NCBI GenBank assembly: GCA_964622685.1
Contig: CAZUUU010000014.1
Span: 1 to 37,760, forward strand
DNA from: Methylibium sp964622685
Lineage (GTDB): Bacteria; Pseudomonadota; Gammaproteobacteria; Burkholderiales; Burkholderiaceae_C
DNA length: 37,760 bases
Direction of reading: 5' to 3'
Shown: positions 31,562 to 37,760 of the stretch, piece by piece
Position numbering within the stretch: position 1 is the first letter of the stretch
Layout of the letters: the number at the start of each line of letters is the position of its first letter
Program-made: the position numbers and the translations under genes
Notes under the pieces: generated by a model
Seen by the model: only the letters and a program-made list of their open reading frames with translations
What the model was told of the DNA's origin: nothing
The model's database searches: none

Positions 31562-31592
31562 GGCGCATTTCTGATGCGCCTGCACAACAGGC
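31562..31592 (-). repeat. Overlapping hairpins after the EamA transporter gene
   Basis: GGCGCAT (31562-31568) pairs with ATGCGCC (31574-31580), and GCCTG (31578-31582) pairs with CAGGC (31588-31592). They follow the transporter stop on the minus strand but lack a T-run, so termination is only possible. Confidence 0.4.
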
Positions 31593-31593
31593 T

Positions 31594-32511
31594 TCAGGCC
31601 GGCCGGTTCGGCTCCAGGGCCGACAGCAGGGCGGCACCCAGGATCAGGCCCCCGCCGAGCAGGGCCTGGCCGGTCAGCTCCTGGTCACCCAGCAGCATGG
31701 CCGAGCCGGCGGCGAAGACCACCTCGACCAGCATGACCACGGCGGTGACGTTGGCCGGCAGGTGGGAGGCGCCGTACTGCAGGGCCAGGTTGGCGGCCAG
31801 GAAGGCGGCGGCCAGGGCCAGCGCCGGCAACAGCCAGTCGGGCCGCGGCGCCGGCGGGGGCGCCACGCCGCCTGCCAGGCCCAGCACCAGAGCCAGCGCG
31901 CCGGCTACCAGCATGCCGCCCAGGAACATCGCCAGCGCCCGGGCCTCGCGGGGGCGGGCGGACTCGCGCTTGAGCATCACGTTGTTGAGCGCGAAGCAGA
32001 AGCCCCCGGCGATGCCCAGCCAGTCGGGCAGGCTGGCCGGCACGGGCCAGCCGGCGCCGGCCGGCTTGAGCACGATGGCCGCGCCGGCCAGGGCCAGCAG
32101 CACGCGCAATGCCGCCCAGCGCGTCAATCGCTCGTGCAGCAACCAGCGCGCCAGCAGCACCGCCCACAGCGGCATCAGATAGAAGAGCAGCACCACGCGC
32201 ACCACGTCGCCGATGCTGACCGCCCAGTTGAAGCCGGCGTTCGTGCCGCCGGCCGCCAGCACCAGGATCCACAGCACCGGCGTGCGCAGCAGCTGCCCGA
32301 CCGCCCGCGGCCAGCGCCAGACGATGACGACGACCGCGGCGGCATAGATCAGCGCCGTGGACCACAGCGGATGCAGGCCCATGCCCTGCAGGTGCCGCAG
32401 CGGCCACCAGGAGACGCCCCAGACGAAGGCGTTCAGCACCAGGGCCAGCAGCGCGAGCGTCGAGCCGGGCGCAGGCAGGCCGGCGCGGCCGGCGGTGGAG
32501 TCACCGTGCAT
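31594..32511 (-). CDS. EamA/DMT-family transporter
   Basis: This is a 305-aa inner-membrane transporter of the drug/metabolite superfamily with two EamA repeats and about ten helices. The first repeat includes LNAFVWGVSWWPLRHLQGMGLHPLW and RVVLLFYLMPLWAVLLARWLLHERLTRW. The second includes DWLGIAGGFCFALNNVMLKR and NVTAVVMLVEVVFAAGSAMLLGDQELTGQALLGGGLIL. The tandem WWPL and LMPLWA motifs are typical. The substrate is unknown. The start at 32511 lies 19 nt after the lplT stop, so lplT and this gene are likely cotranscribed on the minus strand. Overlapping hairpins follow its stop. Confidence 0.9.
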   Translation of the reverse strand: MHGDSTAGRAGLPAPGSTLALLALVLNAFVWGVSWWPLRHLQGMGLHPLWSTALIYAAAVVVIVWRWPRAVGQLLRTPVLWILVLAAGGTNAGFNWAVSIGDVVRVVLLFYLMPLWAVLLARWLLHERLTRWAALRVLLALAGAAIVLKPAGAGWPVPASLPDWLGIAGGFCFALNNVMLKRESARPREARALAMFLGGMLVAGALALVLGLAGGVAPPPAPRPDWLLPALALAAAFLAANLALQYGASHLPANVTAVVMLVEVVFAAGSAMLLGDQELTGQALLGGGLILGAALLSALEPNRPA

Positions 32512-32530
32512 GGATCGCGGCGCCCGGCGC

Positions 32531-33805
32531 TCAGTGGCGGTCGCTGCGCGCGATGGCCAGCAGGTGGTCGACCTCGTCCTTGTGCTGCACGCAGTTGCGC
32601 TGGTGCCAGCGCCGGATCAGCCACATCACGCCCGCGACCACCAGGCCGAAGATCGTGATCGCGCCGAAGGCCGACAGGCCGAAGCGCGTCATGCCGGTGT
32701 AGAAGGCGCCGAGGCCGAGGATGCAGGCCTGCTCGTTGAAGTTCTGCACCGCGATCGAGCGGCCGGCGCCCATCAGGTTGTGGCCGCGGTGCTGCAGCAG
32801 CGCGTTCATCGGCACGACGAGGAAGCCGCCGAGCCCGCCCAGGACGATCAGGAAGGGCGCGGCAACCCAGACGTTGGAGATGAAGTTCATGCCGATCACC
32901 AGCACGCCCATCGCGATGCCGAGCGGGATGACGCGCGTGGCGTGGTCGAGCCGCGTGCGCGAGGCCAGCACGGCGCCGACCGCGGTGCCGATCGCGACCA
33001 CGCCCACCAGCGTCGAGGCCTGGGTCGTGCTGTAGCCGAGCGCGGCCGCCGACCACGCCAGCACGATGTAGCGCAGGTTGCCGCTGACGCCCCAGAACAG
33101 CGTGGTGGTCGCCAGCGAGATCTGGCCGAGCTTGTCGTTCCACAGGCGCGCGTTGCAGGCCGAGAAGTCGCGCACCAGGTAGGCGACGTTCAGCGACAGC
33201 GGCTGCAGCGGCGCGTCGGTGCGCGGGATGTAGAGGTTGAACAGCGCCGCGATCACGTACAGCGAGGTGATGGCGGCGATCGCCGCCTCGGGGGCGGTGT
33301 CGATGCCGGTGTCGATCATCGGCAGGTCGATGGCCAGCAGGGCCGGCGCAATCGCGCGGCCGACCAGCTGGCCGCCGAGCAGCACGCCCAGGATGATCGA
33401 GCCGATCGTCAGGCCCTCGATCCAGCCGTTGGCCTTGACCAGTTGCGAGGGCGGCAGCAGCTCGGTGAGGATGCCGTACTTGGCCGGCGAGTACGCGGCG
33501 GCGCCCAGGCCGACCAGCGCATAGGCCAGCAGCGGGTGGGTGCCGAACAGCATCATCAGGCAGCCGACGACCTTGATGGTGTTCGACACGAACATCACCT
33601 TGCCCTTGGGCACGGCGTCGGCGAAGGCGCCGACGAAGGGCGCCAGCACCACGTAGAACAGCGCGAACATCGGCACCAGGGCGGCGCGCTGCCATTCGGG
33701 CTCGCCGGAGGTCCGGAGCAGCTCGACCGCAGCGACGAACAGGGCGTTGTCGGCCAGCGAGCTGAAGAACTGCGCCGACATGATGGTGTAGAAACCTTTT
33801 TTCAT
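32531..33805 (-). CDS. lplT: LplT, lysophospholipid transporter
   Basis: LplT is a major-facilitator inner-membrane flippase that brings lysophospholipids inward for reacylation. The 424-aa protein begins MKKGFYTIMSAQFFSSLADNALFVAA, the family hallmark, and continues with FYVVLAPFVGAFADAVPKGKVMFVSN, AYSPAKYGILTELLPPSQLVKANGWIEG, and FLVVPMNALLQHRGHNLMGAGRSIAVQNFNEQ. About twelve helices are present. The lplT-alr divergent arrangement fits Burkholderiales. No aas acyltransferase gene is adjacent. The start is well supported. A -10-like TATAAC (33868-33873, minus strand) and a GC hairpin lie in the 5' leader. Confidence 0.93.
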   Translation of the reverse strand: MKKGFYTIMSAQFFSSLADNALFVAAVELLRTSGEPEWQRAALVPMFALFYVVLAPFVGAFADAVPKGKVMFVSNTIKVVGCLMMLFGTHPLLAYALVGLGAAAYSPAKYGILTELLPPSQLVKANGWIEGLTIGSIILGVLLGGQLVGRAIAPALLAIDLPMIDTGIDTAPEAAIAAITSLYVIAALFNLYIPRTDAPLQPLSLNVAYLVRDFSACNARLWNDKLGQISLATTTLFWGVSGNLRYIVLAWSAAALGYSTTQASTLVGVVAIGTAVGAVLASRTRLDHATRVIPLGIAMGVLVIGMNFISNVWVAAPFLIVLGGLGGFLVVPMNALLQHRGHNLMGAGRSIAVQNFNEQACILGLGAFYTGMTRFGLSAFGAITIFGLVVAGVMWLIRRWHQRNCVQHKDEVDHLLAIARSDRH

Positions 33806-33867
33806 CGCGTGTCGGCTGCGCCGCCGTCGTGCGGCGGTGGATCGATGCGGTCTCCTCTGCGGCGCGG

Positions 33868-33873
33868 GTTATA
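33868..33873 (-). promoter_or_regulatory. lplT: Candidate -10 element for lplT
   Basis: The minus-strand TATAAC (5 of 6 to TATAAT) is about 62 nt upstream of the lplT start. No clear -35 is seen. The leader carries a CCGCCG/CGGCGG stem near 33822-33838. Confidence 0.35.
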
Positions 33874-33976
33874 GCATGGGGGTCTTCGCCGGCACCGTGG
33901 GTCGCCCCCGGGGATCAGTGGCGCTGATCCCCGATGAAATCGCGATCGCGAGCCTTGCGGTGCACGCCGCGGCAGG

Positions 33977-33982
33977 CAAACT
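33977..33982 (+). promoter_or_regulatory. alr: Candidate -10 element, 6 nt before alr
   Basis: CAAACT (33977-33982) sits 6 nt before the alr ATG with no Shine-Dalgarno sequence. It fits the short-spacing pattern seen at several other genes, but the hexamer is a weak match. Confidence 0.25.
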
Positions 33983-33988
33983 CGCGCC

Positions 33989-35113
33989 ATGCCCCGCCCG
34001 ATCGAAGCGCTGGTCCACGCCGACGCCCTGACGCACAACCTCGCCCGCGCGCGCGCCGCCGCACCCGACGCGCGCGTCTGGGCGGTGGTCAAGGCCGCGG
34101 CCTACGGCCACGGCATCGCGCGGGTCTACGAGGCGCTGCGCGGCGCCGACGGCTTCGCGCTGCTCGACCTCGCCGAGGCGCAGCTGCTGCGCGAGCTCGG
34201 CTGGCGCGGCCCGATCCTGCTGCTCGAGGGCGCGTTCGAGCCGCGCGACCTGGAGCTGTGCTCGCGCCTGAATCTGTGGCACGTGGTGCACCACGTCGCG
34301 CAGGTCGACTGGCTGGCGATGCACAAGACGCAGGCGCCGCATCGCGTCTTCCTCAAGATGAACAGCGGCATGAACCGGCTCGGCTTCACGCCGATGGCCT
34401 ACCGTGGGGCCTGGGCGCGGCTGGACGCGCTGCCGCAGGTCGACGAGATCGCACTGATGACGCACTTCGCCGACGCGGACGGCGAGCGCGGCATCGCGCA
34501 CCAGCTGCAGGCCTTTGCCGATGCGACGCGCGACCTGCCGGGCGAGCGCTGCCTGAGCAACAGCGCCGCGACGCTGCGCCACGCCGCCGACGCGCAGGTG
34601 CGGGCCGACTGGGTGCGCGCCGGCATCATGCTGTACGGGTCGGCCCCCGACTTCCCGTCGCACGACATCGCGCATTGGGACCTGCGGCCGACGATGACGC
34701 TGCGTTCGCGGCTGATCGCGACGCAGCAGCTGGCGGCCGGCGACTGCGTCGGCTACGGCAGCACCTACACCGCGACGGCGCCGATGCGCATCGGCATCGC
34801 CGCCTGTGGCTATGCCGACGGCTATCCGCGCCACGCGCCGGGGCTGGCCGGGCACGGCACGCCGGTGCTGGTCGACGGACGGCGCACGCGGCTCGTCGGG
34901 CGCGTGTCGATGGACATGCTGGCCGTGGACCTGGGTGCGCTGCCGCAGGCCGAGGTCGGCGCCGAGGTCACGCTGTGGGGTCACGGGCCGCACGGCAGCG
35001 TGCTGCCGATCGACGACGTGGCACACGCCGCCGGGACGATCGGCTACGAGCTGATGTGCGCGCTGGCGCCGCGGGTGCCGGTCAAGCTGGCGGGTGCCGC
35101 GCCGGCGGACTGA
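33989..35113 (+). CDS. alr: Alanine racemase
   Basis: This PLP enzyme interconverts L- and D-alanine, supplying D-Ala for peptidoglycan. The 374-aa protein has the PLP-lysine Lys35 in AVVKAAAYGHG, LKMNSGMNRLGF, and the catalytic Tyr in GDCVGYGSTYTA. GYADGYPRH, RVSMDMLAVDLGA and DDVAHAAGTIGYELMCAL complete the C-terminal domain. The Lys-site sequence is AAAYGHG where ANAYGHG/ADAYGHG is usual, a conservative change. It is divergent from lplT, and a small membrane protein gene follows 73 nt after its stop. Confidence 0.97.
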   Translation: MPRPIEALVHADALTHNLARARAAAPDARVWAVVKAAAYGHGIARVYEALRGADGFALLDLAEAQLLRELGWRGPILLLEGAFEPRDLELCSRLNLWHVVHHVAQVDWLAMHKTQAPHRVFLKMNSGMNRLGFTPMAYRGAWARLDALPQVDEIALMTHFADADGERGIAHQLQAFADATRDLPGERCLSNSAATLRHAADAQVRADWVRAGIMLYGSAPDFPSHDIAHWDLRPTMTLRSRLIATQQLAAGDCVGYGSTYTATAPMRIGIAACGYADGYPRHAPGLAGHGTPVLVDGRRTRLVGRVSMDMLAVDLGALPQAEVGAEVTLWGHGPHGSVLPIDDVAHAAGTIGYELMCALAPRVPVKLAGAAPAD

Positions 35114-35144
35114 GCGCCTTCATCACTGCGCCGGTCCGCATGTC

Positions 35145-35150
35145 TATGAT
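35145..35150 (+). promoter_or_regulatory. Candidate -10 element for the GlsB/YeaQ-like gene
   Basis: TATGAT (5 of 6 to TATAAT) is 36 nt before the ATG at 35187, which has a good AAGGAG ribosome site. This predicts a normal leader of about 30 nt. The -35 is not clear. Confidence 0.45.
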
Positions 35151-35186
35151 CGGTCGTCCCCACCACCATCCCGCAAGGAGCTTTGC

Positions 35187-35447
35187 ATGGGCATCATCGC
35201 CACCATCGTCATCGGACTGATCGTCGGCGCGATCGCGCGCTTCCTGCTGCCCGGCGAGCAGAAGATGGGCTGGATCATGACCTGCCTGCTGGGCATCGCC
35301 GGCTCCTTCGCGGCCGGCTATGCGGGGCAGGCGCTGGGCCTGTATGCCGTCGGGCAGCCGGCCGGCTTCATCGGCTCGGTGGTCGGCGCCATCGTGCTGC
35401 TGTTCGCGTACAGCAAGCTCGCCGGCGGTTCCTCGTCGGGGAGCTGA
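35187..35447 (+). CDS. GlsB/YeaQ/YmgE-family small membrane protein
   Basis: This is an 86-aa integral membrane protein of the transglycosylase-associated/GlsB family, linked in some bacteria to stress responses. It has three hydrophobic helices (IIATIVIGLIVGAIARFLL; MTCLLGIAGSFAAGYAGQAL; FIGSVVGAIVLLFAYSKLAG) and the conserved GxIAR and LLGIAGS features. The start at 35187 has AAGGAG 6 nt upstream. The next gene starts immediately after (GTG at 35450). Its function is unknown despite the old name; no enzymatic activity is claimed. Confidence 0.9.
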   Translation: MGIIATIVIGLIVGAIARFLLPGEQKMGWIMTCLLGIAGSFAAGYAGQALGLYAVGQPAGFIGSVVGAIVLLFAYSKLAGGSSSGS

Positions 35448-35449
35448 GC

Positions 35450-35950
35450 GTGCTGCCCGGGTCGCGCGACGCGCGCGCGCCCGACGACGCGCTGCTGCGG
35501 CACTGCCGGCGGCTGGTGCGCCGGCAGGCGCTGAAGGCCGCGGGCGTGTCGGCACTGCCGGTGGTGGGCGTCGACCTGTTCGTCAACGCGCAGCTGCTGG
35601 CCGGCACGATCGAACGCATCAGCGTGGCGCACGGCCTGTCGCGCGAGCAGATCGAACGCCTGCCGCCGGCGCTGCGCACGCGCGTCGACGACCTGGCGCT
35701 CGAGATGGGCAGCTACCTGATCGGGCGCCTGGTGACGCAGGCCGCGCTGCTGGCGGCCCTGCGGGCGCTCGGCCTGAGGCTGAGCGCGCAGCAGGCCGCC
35801 AAGTTCGCGCCGGTGGCCGGGCAGGTGGCGTCGGCCGCGCTGTCGGGCTGGATGTTCAAGCGCCTGTGCGACCGCCACATCGAGCAGTGCCGGCGCGTGC
35901 GCGAGGTGCTGCCGCAACTGCCGGCGCCGGTCGTCGACGCCGTCGCGTGA
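35450..35950 (+). CDS. Hypothetical membrane-associated protein
   Basis: This is a 166-aa protein I do not recognise firmly. Visible features are a basic N-terminus (RHCRRLVRRQALKAAGVSALPVVGVDLFVNAQLLAGTIERISVAHGL), two hydrophobic or amphipathic stretches (GVSALPVVGVDLFV; LVTQAALLAALRALGL), and VAGQVASAALSGWMFKRLCDRHIEQCRRV. The LPVVGVDL segment followed by a helix is reminiscent of DUF697/GTPase-associated membrane proteins, but the match is weak. The start is a GTG at 35450, 2 nt after the previous stop with GGGAGC upstream. Its stop overlaps the GTG start of arfB, so it is cotranscribed and coupled. Confidence 0.7.
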   Translation: MLPGSRDARAPDDALLRHCRRLVRRQALKAAGVSALPVVGVDLFVNAQLLAGTIERISVAHGLSREQIERLPPALRTRVDDLALEMGSYLIGRLVTQAALLAALRALGLRLSAQQAAKFAPVAGQVASAALSGWMFKRLCDRHIEQCRRVREVLPQLPAPVVDAVA

Positions 35951-36360
35951 ACCGCGAGGCCTTGCTCGCGCTGCTGGAGCGCGAGTCCGAGTTCAGCGCC
36001 GTGCGCGCCCAGGGCGCCGGCGGGCAGAACGTCAACAAGGTGTCGAGTGCGGTGCACCTGCGCTTCGACGTGCCGGCCTCGTCGCTGGGCGAGGCCCACA
36101 AGGCGCGGCTGCTGGCACTGCGCGACCAGCGCCTGACCGACGAGGGCGTGATCGTCATCAAGGCCCAGGAGCAACGCACGCAGGCGCGCAATCGCGAGGA
36201 CGCCTTGCAGCGCCTGCTGGACCTGGTCGCGAGCGTCGCGACGCCGCCGCGCAAGCGCGTGGCGACCAAGCCCACGCTCGGCGCGAAGCGCCGCCGCCTG
36301 GAAGGCAAGAGCGCGCGCGGCGAGGTCAAGCGGGGCCGGGCCAAGATCACCGGGGACTAG
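35947..36360 (+). CDS. arfB: ArfB-type peptide chain release factor (ribosome rescue)
   Basis: ArfB hydrolyses peptidyl-tRNA on ribosomes stalled at the end of truncated mRNAs. The 137-aa protein carries the GGQ catalytic motif at residues 25-27 in RAQGAGGQNVNKVSSAVHLRF and the conserved ITKAQ-like segment VIVIKAQEQRTQARNREDALQRL. The C-terminus is lysine/arginine-rich (KRVATKPTLGAKRRRLEGKSARG), which in ArfB inserts into the mRNA entry channel. It lacks RF1/RF2 domain 2. The start is a GTG overlapping the previous stop. The TAG stop lies inside the left terminal repeat of the palindromic element at 36357-36626. Confidence 0.93.
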   Translation: MNREALLALLERESEFSAVRAQGAGGQNVNKVSSAVHLRFDVPASSLGEAHKARLLALRDQRLTDEGVIVIKAQEQRTQARNREDALQRLLDLVASVATPPRKRVATKPTLGAKRRRLEGKSARGEVKRGRAKITGD

Positions 36361-36626
36361 GGCCTGTTGACGCTATCGGAGGGCACGCGCCCGTACCGCG
36401 CAGGCCGCAGGGCAAGGCGCGAGGGACGCCGCGTACGCGTGTACGCAAGGACCGAGCAACGCCGCCCTGCGGCCTGCGCGGCCCGGGCCCTTCGGGTGAT
36501 CCCAGGAAACTGCGGCCCTCGGCGTTGCAAAGCCTCGCCGGGGGCCCACCCCGGCTGCGCTTTGCGCCTTGATGGCCTTTGTTTCCTGGGTCACGCGTGC
36601 CCTCCGATAGCGTCAACAGGCCCTAG
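36357..36626. mobile_element. MITE-like palindromic element, 270 bp
   Basis: Perfect 33-bp terminal inverted repeats (36357-36389 and 36594-36626) begin and end with CTAG. If the CTAG is a target duplication the repeats are 29 bp. Inside are two long hairpins: A, 36396-36413 with 36464-36481 (18 bp exact) plus an apical GCGTAC (36431-36436) / GTACGC (36441-36446); and B, 36501-36510 with 36581-36590 (10 bp exact), plus 36527-36533 with 36559-36565 and CCGGGG 36538-36543 with CCCCGG 36549-36554. No transposase or believable ORF is present. It fits a non-autonomous miniature element; the CTAG ends recall IS5-type target choice (inference). Confidence 0.8.
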
Positions 36627-36630
36627 CCCG

Positions 36631-36636
36631 CACAAT
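36631..36636 (+). promoter_or_regulatory. radA: Candidate -10 element, 6 nt before radA
   Basis: CACAAT (36631-36636) lies 6 nt before the radA ATG and 4 nt beyond the palindromic element. No Shine-Dalgarno sequence is present. The upstream half of this promoter would fall inside the element. Confidence 0.3.
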
Positions 36637-36642
36637 TTCCGC

Positions 36643-37760
36643 ATGGCCAAGGAGAAGACCGTCTACACCTGCAGCGACTGCGGCGGCACCAGCCCCAAGT
36701 GGCTGGGCAAGTGCCCGGCCTGCGGGGCCTGGAACACGCTGGAGGAAGGCGTCGCCGAGGCCGCATCGGCCACGCGGCACCGCTTTCAGTCGCTGACGAA
36801 GACCCAGCCGGTGACGACGCTGTCGGAGATCGACGCTGCCGATGTCGCGCGCACGCCTACCGGGCTGGAGGAACTGGACCGCGTGCTGGGCGGCGGCATC
36901 GTCGCCGGCGGCGTGGTGCTGATCGGCGGCGATCCGGGCATCGGCAAGAGCACGCTGCTGCTGCAGGCGGCCGAGTCGCTGTCGGCGGCCCTCCCGGTGC
37001 TGTACGTGACCGGCGAGGAAAGCGGCGCCCAGGTCGCCTTGCGCGCGCGGCGGCTGGGCCTGGATGGCACGCGGATCCGGGTGCTGGCCGAGATCCAGCT
37101 CGAGCGCATCCAGGCCACGCTGGAGGTCGAGCGCCCGGCCTTCTGCGTGATCGACTCCATCCAGACGCTGTACTCGGACCAGCTGACCTCGGCGCCGGGC
37201 TCGGTGGCGCAGGTGCGCGAGTGCGCGGCGCAGCTGACGCGCAGCGCCAAGGCCAGCGGCACGACCGTCGTGCTGGTCGGCCACGTGACCAAGGAAGGCG
37301 CGATCGCCGGGCCGCGGGTGCTGGAGCACATCGTCGACACGGTGCTGTACTTCGAGGGCGACACGCATTCGAGCTTTCGGCTGGTGCGCGCGATCAAGAA
37401 CCGCTTCGGCGCGGTCAACGAGATCGGCGTGTTCGCGATGACCGAGCGCGGCCTCAAGGGCGTGGCCAATCCGAGCGCGATCTTCCTGTCGACGCATGCC
37501 GAGCCGGTGGCGGGGTCCTGCGTGATGGTCACGCTCGAGGGCACGCGGCCGCTGCTGGTGGAACTGCAGGCGCTGGTCGACAGCGGAGGCCCGAGCCCGC
37601 GGCGACTGTCCGTCGGGCTCGAGCGCGACCGGCTGGCGATGCTGCTGGCGGTGCTGCACCGCCACGCCGGCATCGCATGCATGGACCAGGACGTGTTCGT
37701 CAACGCGGTCGGCGGCGTGCACATCAGCGAGCCGGCGGCCGACCTGGCGGTGATGCTGGC
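36643..37760 (+). CDS. radA: RadA, DNA repair protein (partial)
   Basis: RadA is a RecA-like ATPase helicase that aids recombination branch migration. The visible 372 residues (of about 450) start MAKEKTVYTCSDCGG with a C4 zinc finger (CSDCGGTSPKWLGKCPACG). The Walker A is GDPGIGKST, Walker B is FCVIDSIQTL, and the RadA-specific KNRFG motif appears as AIKNRFGAVNEIGVF. The C-terminal Lon-protease-like domain begins near LLVELQALVDSGG. The reading frame runs off the window end. It follows arfB and the palindromic element, with a likely -10 only 6 nt before the ATG. Confidence 0.96.
   Translation, partial: MAKEKTVYTCSDCGGTSPKWLGKCPACGAWNTLEEGVAEAASATRHRFQSLTKTQPVTTLSEIDAADVARTPTGLEELDRVLGGGIVAGGVVLIGGDPGIGKSTLLLQAAESLSAALPVLYVTGEESGAQVALRARRLGLDGTRIRVLAEIQLERIQATLEVERPAFCVIDSIQTLYSDQLTSAPGSVAQVRECAAQLTRSAKASGTTVVLVGHVTKEGAIAGPRVLEHIVDTVLYFEGDTHSSFRLVRAIKNRFGAVNEIGVFAMTERGLKGVANPSAIFLSTHAEPVAGSCVMVTLEGTRPLLVELQALVDSGGPSPRRLSVGLERDRLAMLLAVLHRHAGIACMDQDVFVNAVGGVHISEPAADLAVML

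Noticed and set aside
36347..36616. An open frame on the minus strand inside the palindromic element
   Set aside because: It overlaps the inverted repeats entirely, resembles no protein family and is better explained by the hairpin element.
36613..37724. Long minus-strand open frames across radA
   Set aside because: They are antisense shadows of radA, whose zinc finger, Walker A and KNRFG motifs are on the plus strand.

Overview
The window is very GC-rich, densely coded chromosomal DNA. Gene content and order point to a betaproteobacterium of the order Burkholderiales, probably in the Rubrivivax/Leptothrix/Methylibium neighbourhood. The main clues are argS, a SPOR protein and dsbA in a row, lplT beside alr followed by radA, a trimeric-type Burkholderiales porin, and a lipopolysaccharide export system. 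The genus is an inference. I see no rRNA, tRNA, CRISPR array, phage or transposase gene. Most of the window is ordinary core and accessory chromosome.

Layout. 1-4390 (minus): argS, a SPOR protein, dsbA, lptA and lptB (cut by the window edge), covering translation and envelope biogenesis. 4511-5845: a Hanks-type Ser/Thr kinase fused to a cyclic-nucleotide-binding-like domain, divergent from argS. 5985-6269: a PsiF-repeat protein with a clear terminator. 6315-9681: a LysR regulator divergent from a 2-haloacid dehalogenase and malate synthase A, which together suggest a glycolate/glyoxylate-linked carbon module. 9828-12839: a duplicated DUF4394 lipoprotein, an ECF sigma factor and its membrane anti-sigma factor. 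12902-14486 (minus): a periplasmic sorbosone-dehydrogenase-like protein and a cytochrome c. 14801-18224: an M13 metallopeptidase and a geranylgeranyl-reductase-like flavoprotein. 18318-19930: small proteins (MAPEG, DUF1801, DUF1161) and a SugE/Gdx-type exporter. 19935-21110 (minus): a zinc-ribbon metallopeptidase. 21280-22883: a YCII/DGPF protein overlapping an ECF42-type sigma factor. 22922-25708: a class II glutamine amidotransferase and a LytS/LytR-type two-component pair. 25813-28616: a two-subunit molybdenum hydroxylase (isoquinoline oxidoreductase type). 28699-31423 (minus): amino-acid ABC permease, its binding lipoprotein and a porin. 31594-33805 (minus): an EamA transporter and LplT. 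33989 to the end (plus): alanine racemase, two small membrane-associated proteins, ArfB, a 270-bp palindromic element, and radA (cut by the edge).

The most interesting non-coding signals are: (1) a 270-bp MITE-like element between arfB and radA with perfect 33-bp terminal inverted repeats and two large internal hairpins; (2) a candidate autoregulatory ECF42-type promoter (TGTCGA-N17-CGTC), set in an inverted repeat, before the YCII/sigma pair; (3) a candidate ECF promoter before the DUF4394 lipoprotein plus an 11-bp inverted repeat before its sigma gene; and (4) several genes whose -10-like hexamer lies only 6-9 nt before the start codon with no Shine-Dalgarno sequence, suggesting leaderless transcripts. 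I did not find a clearly new multi-gene defence or mobile system.
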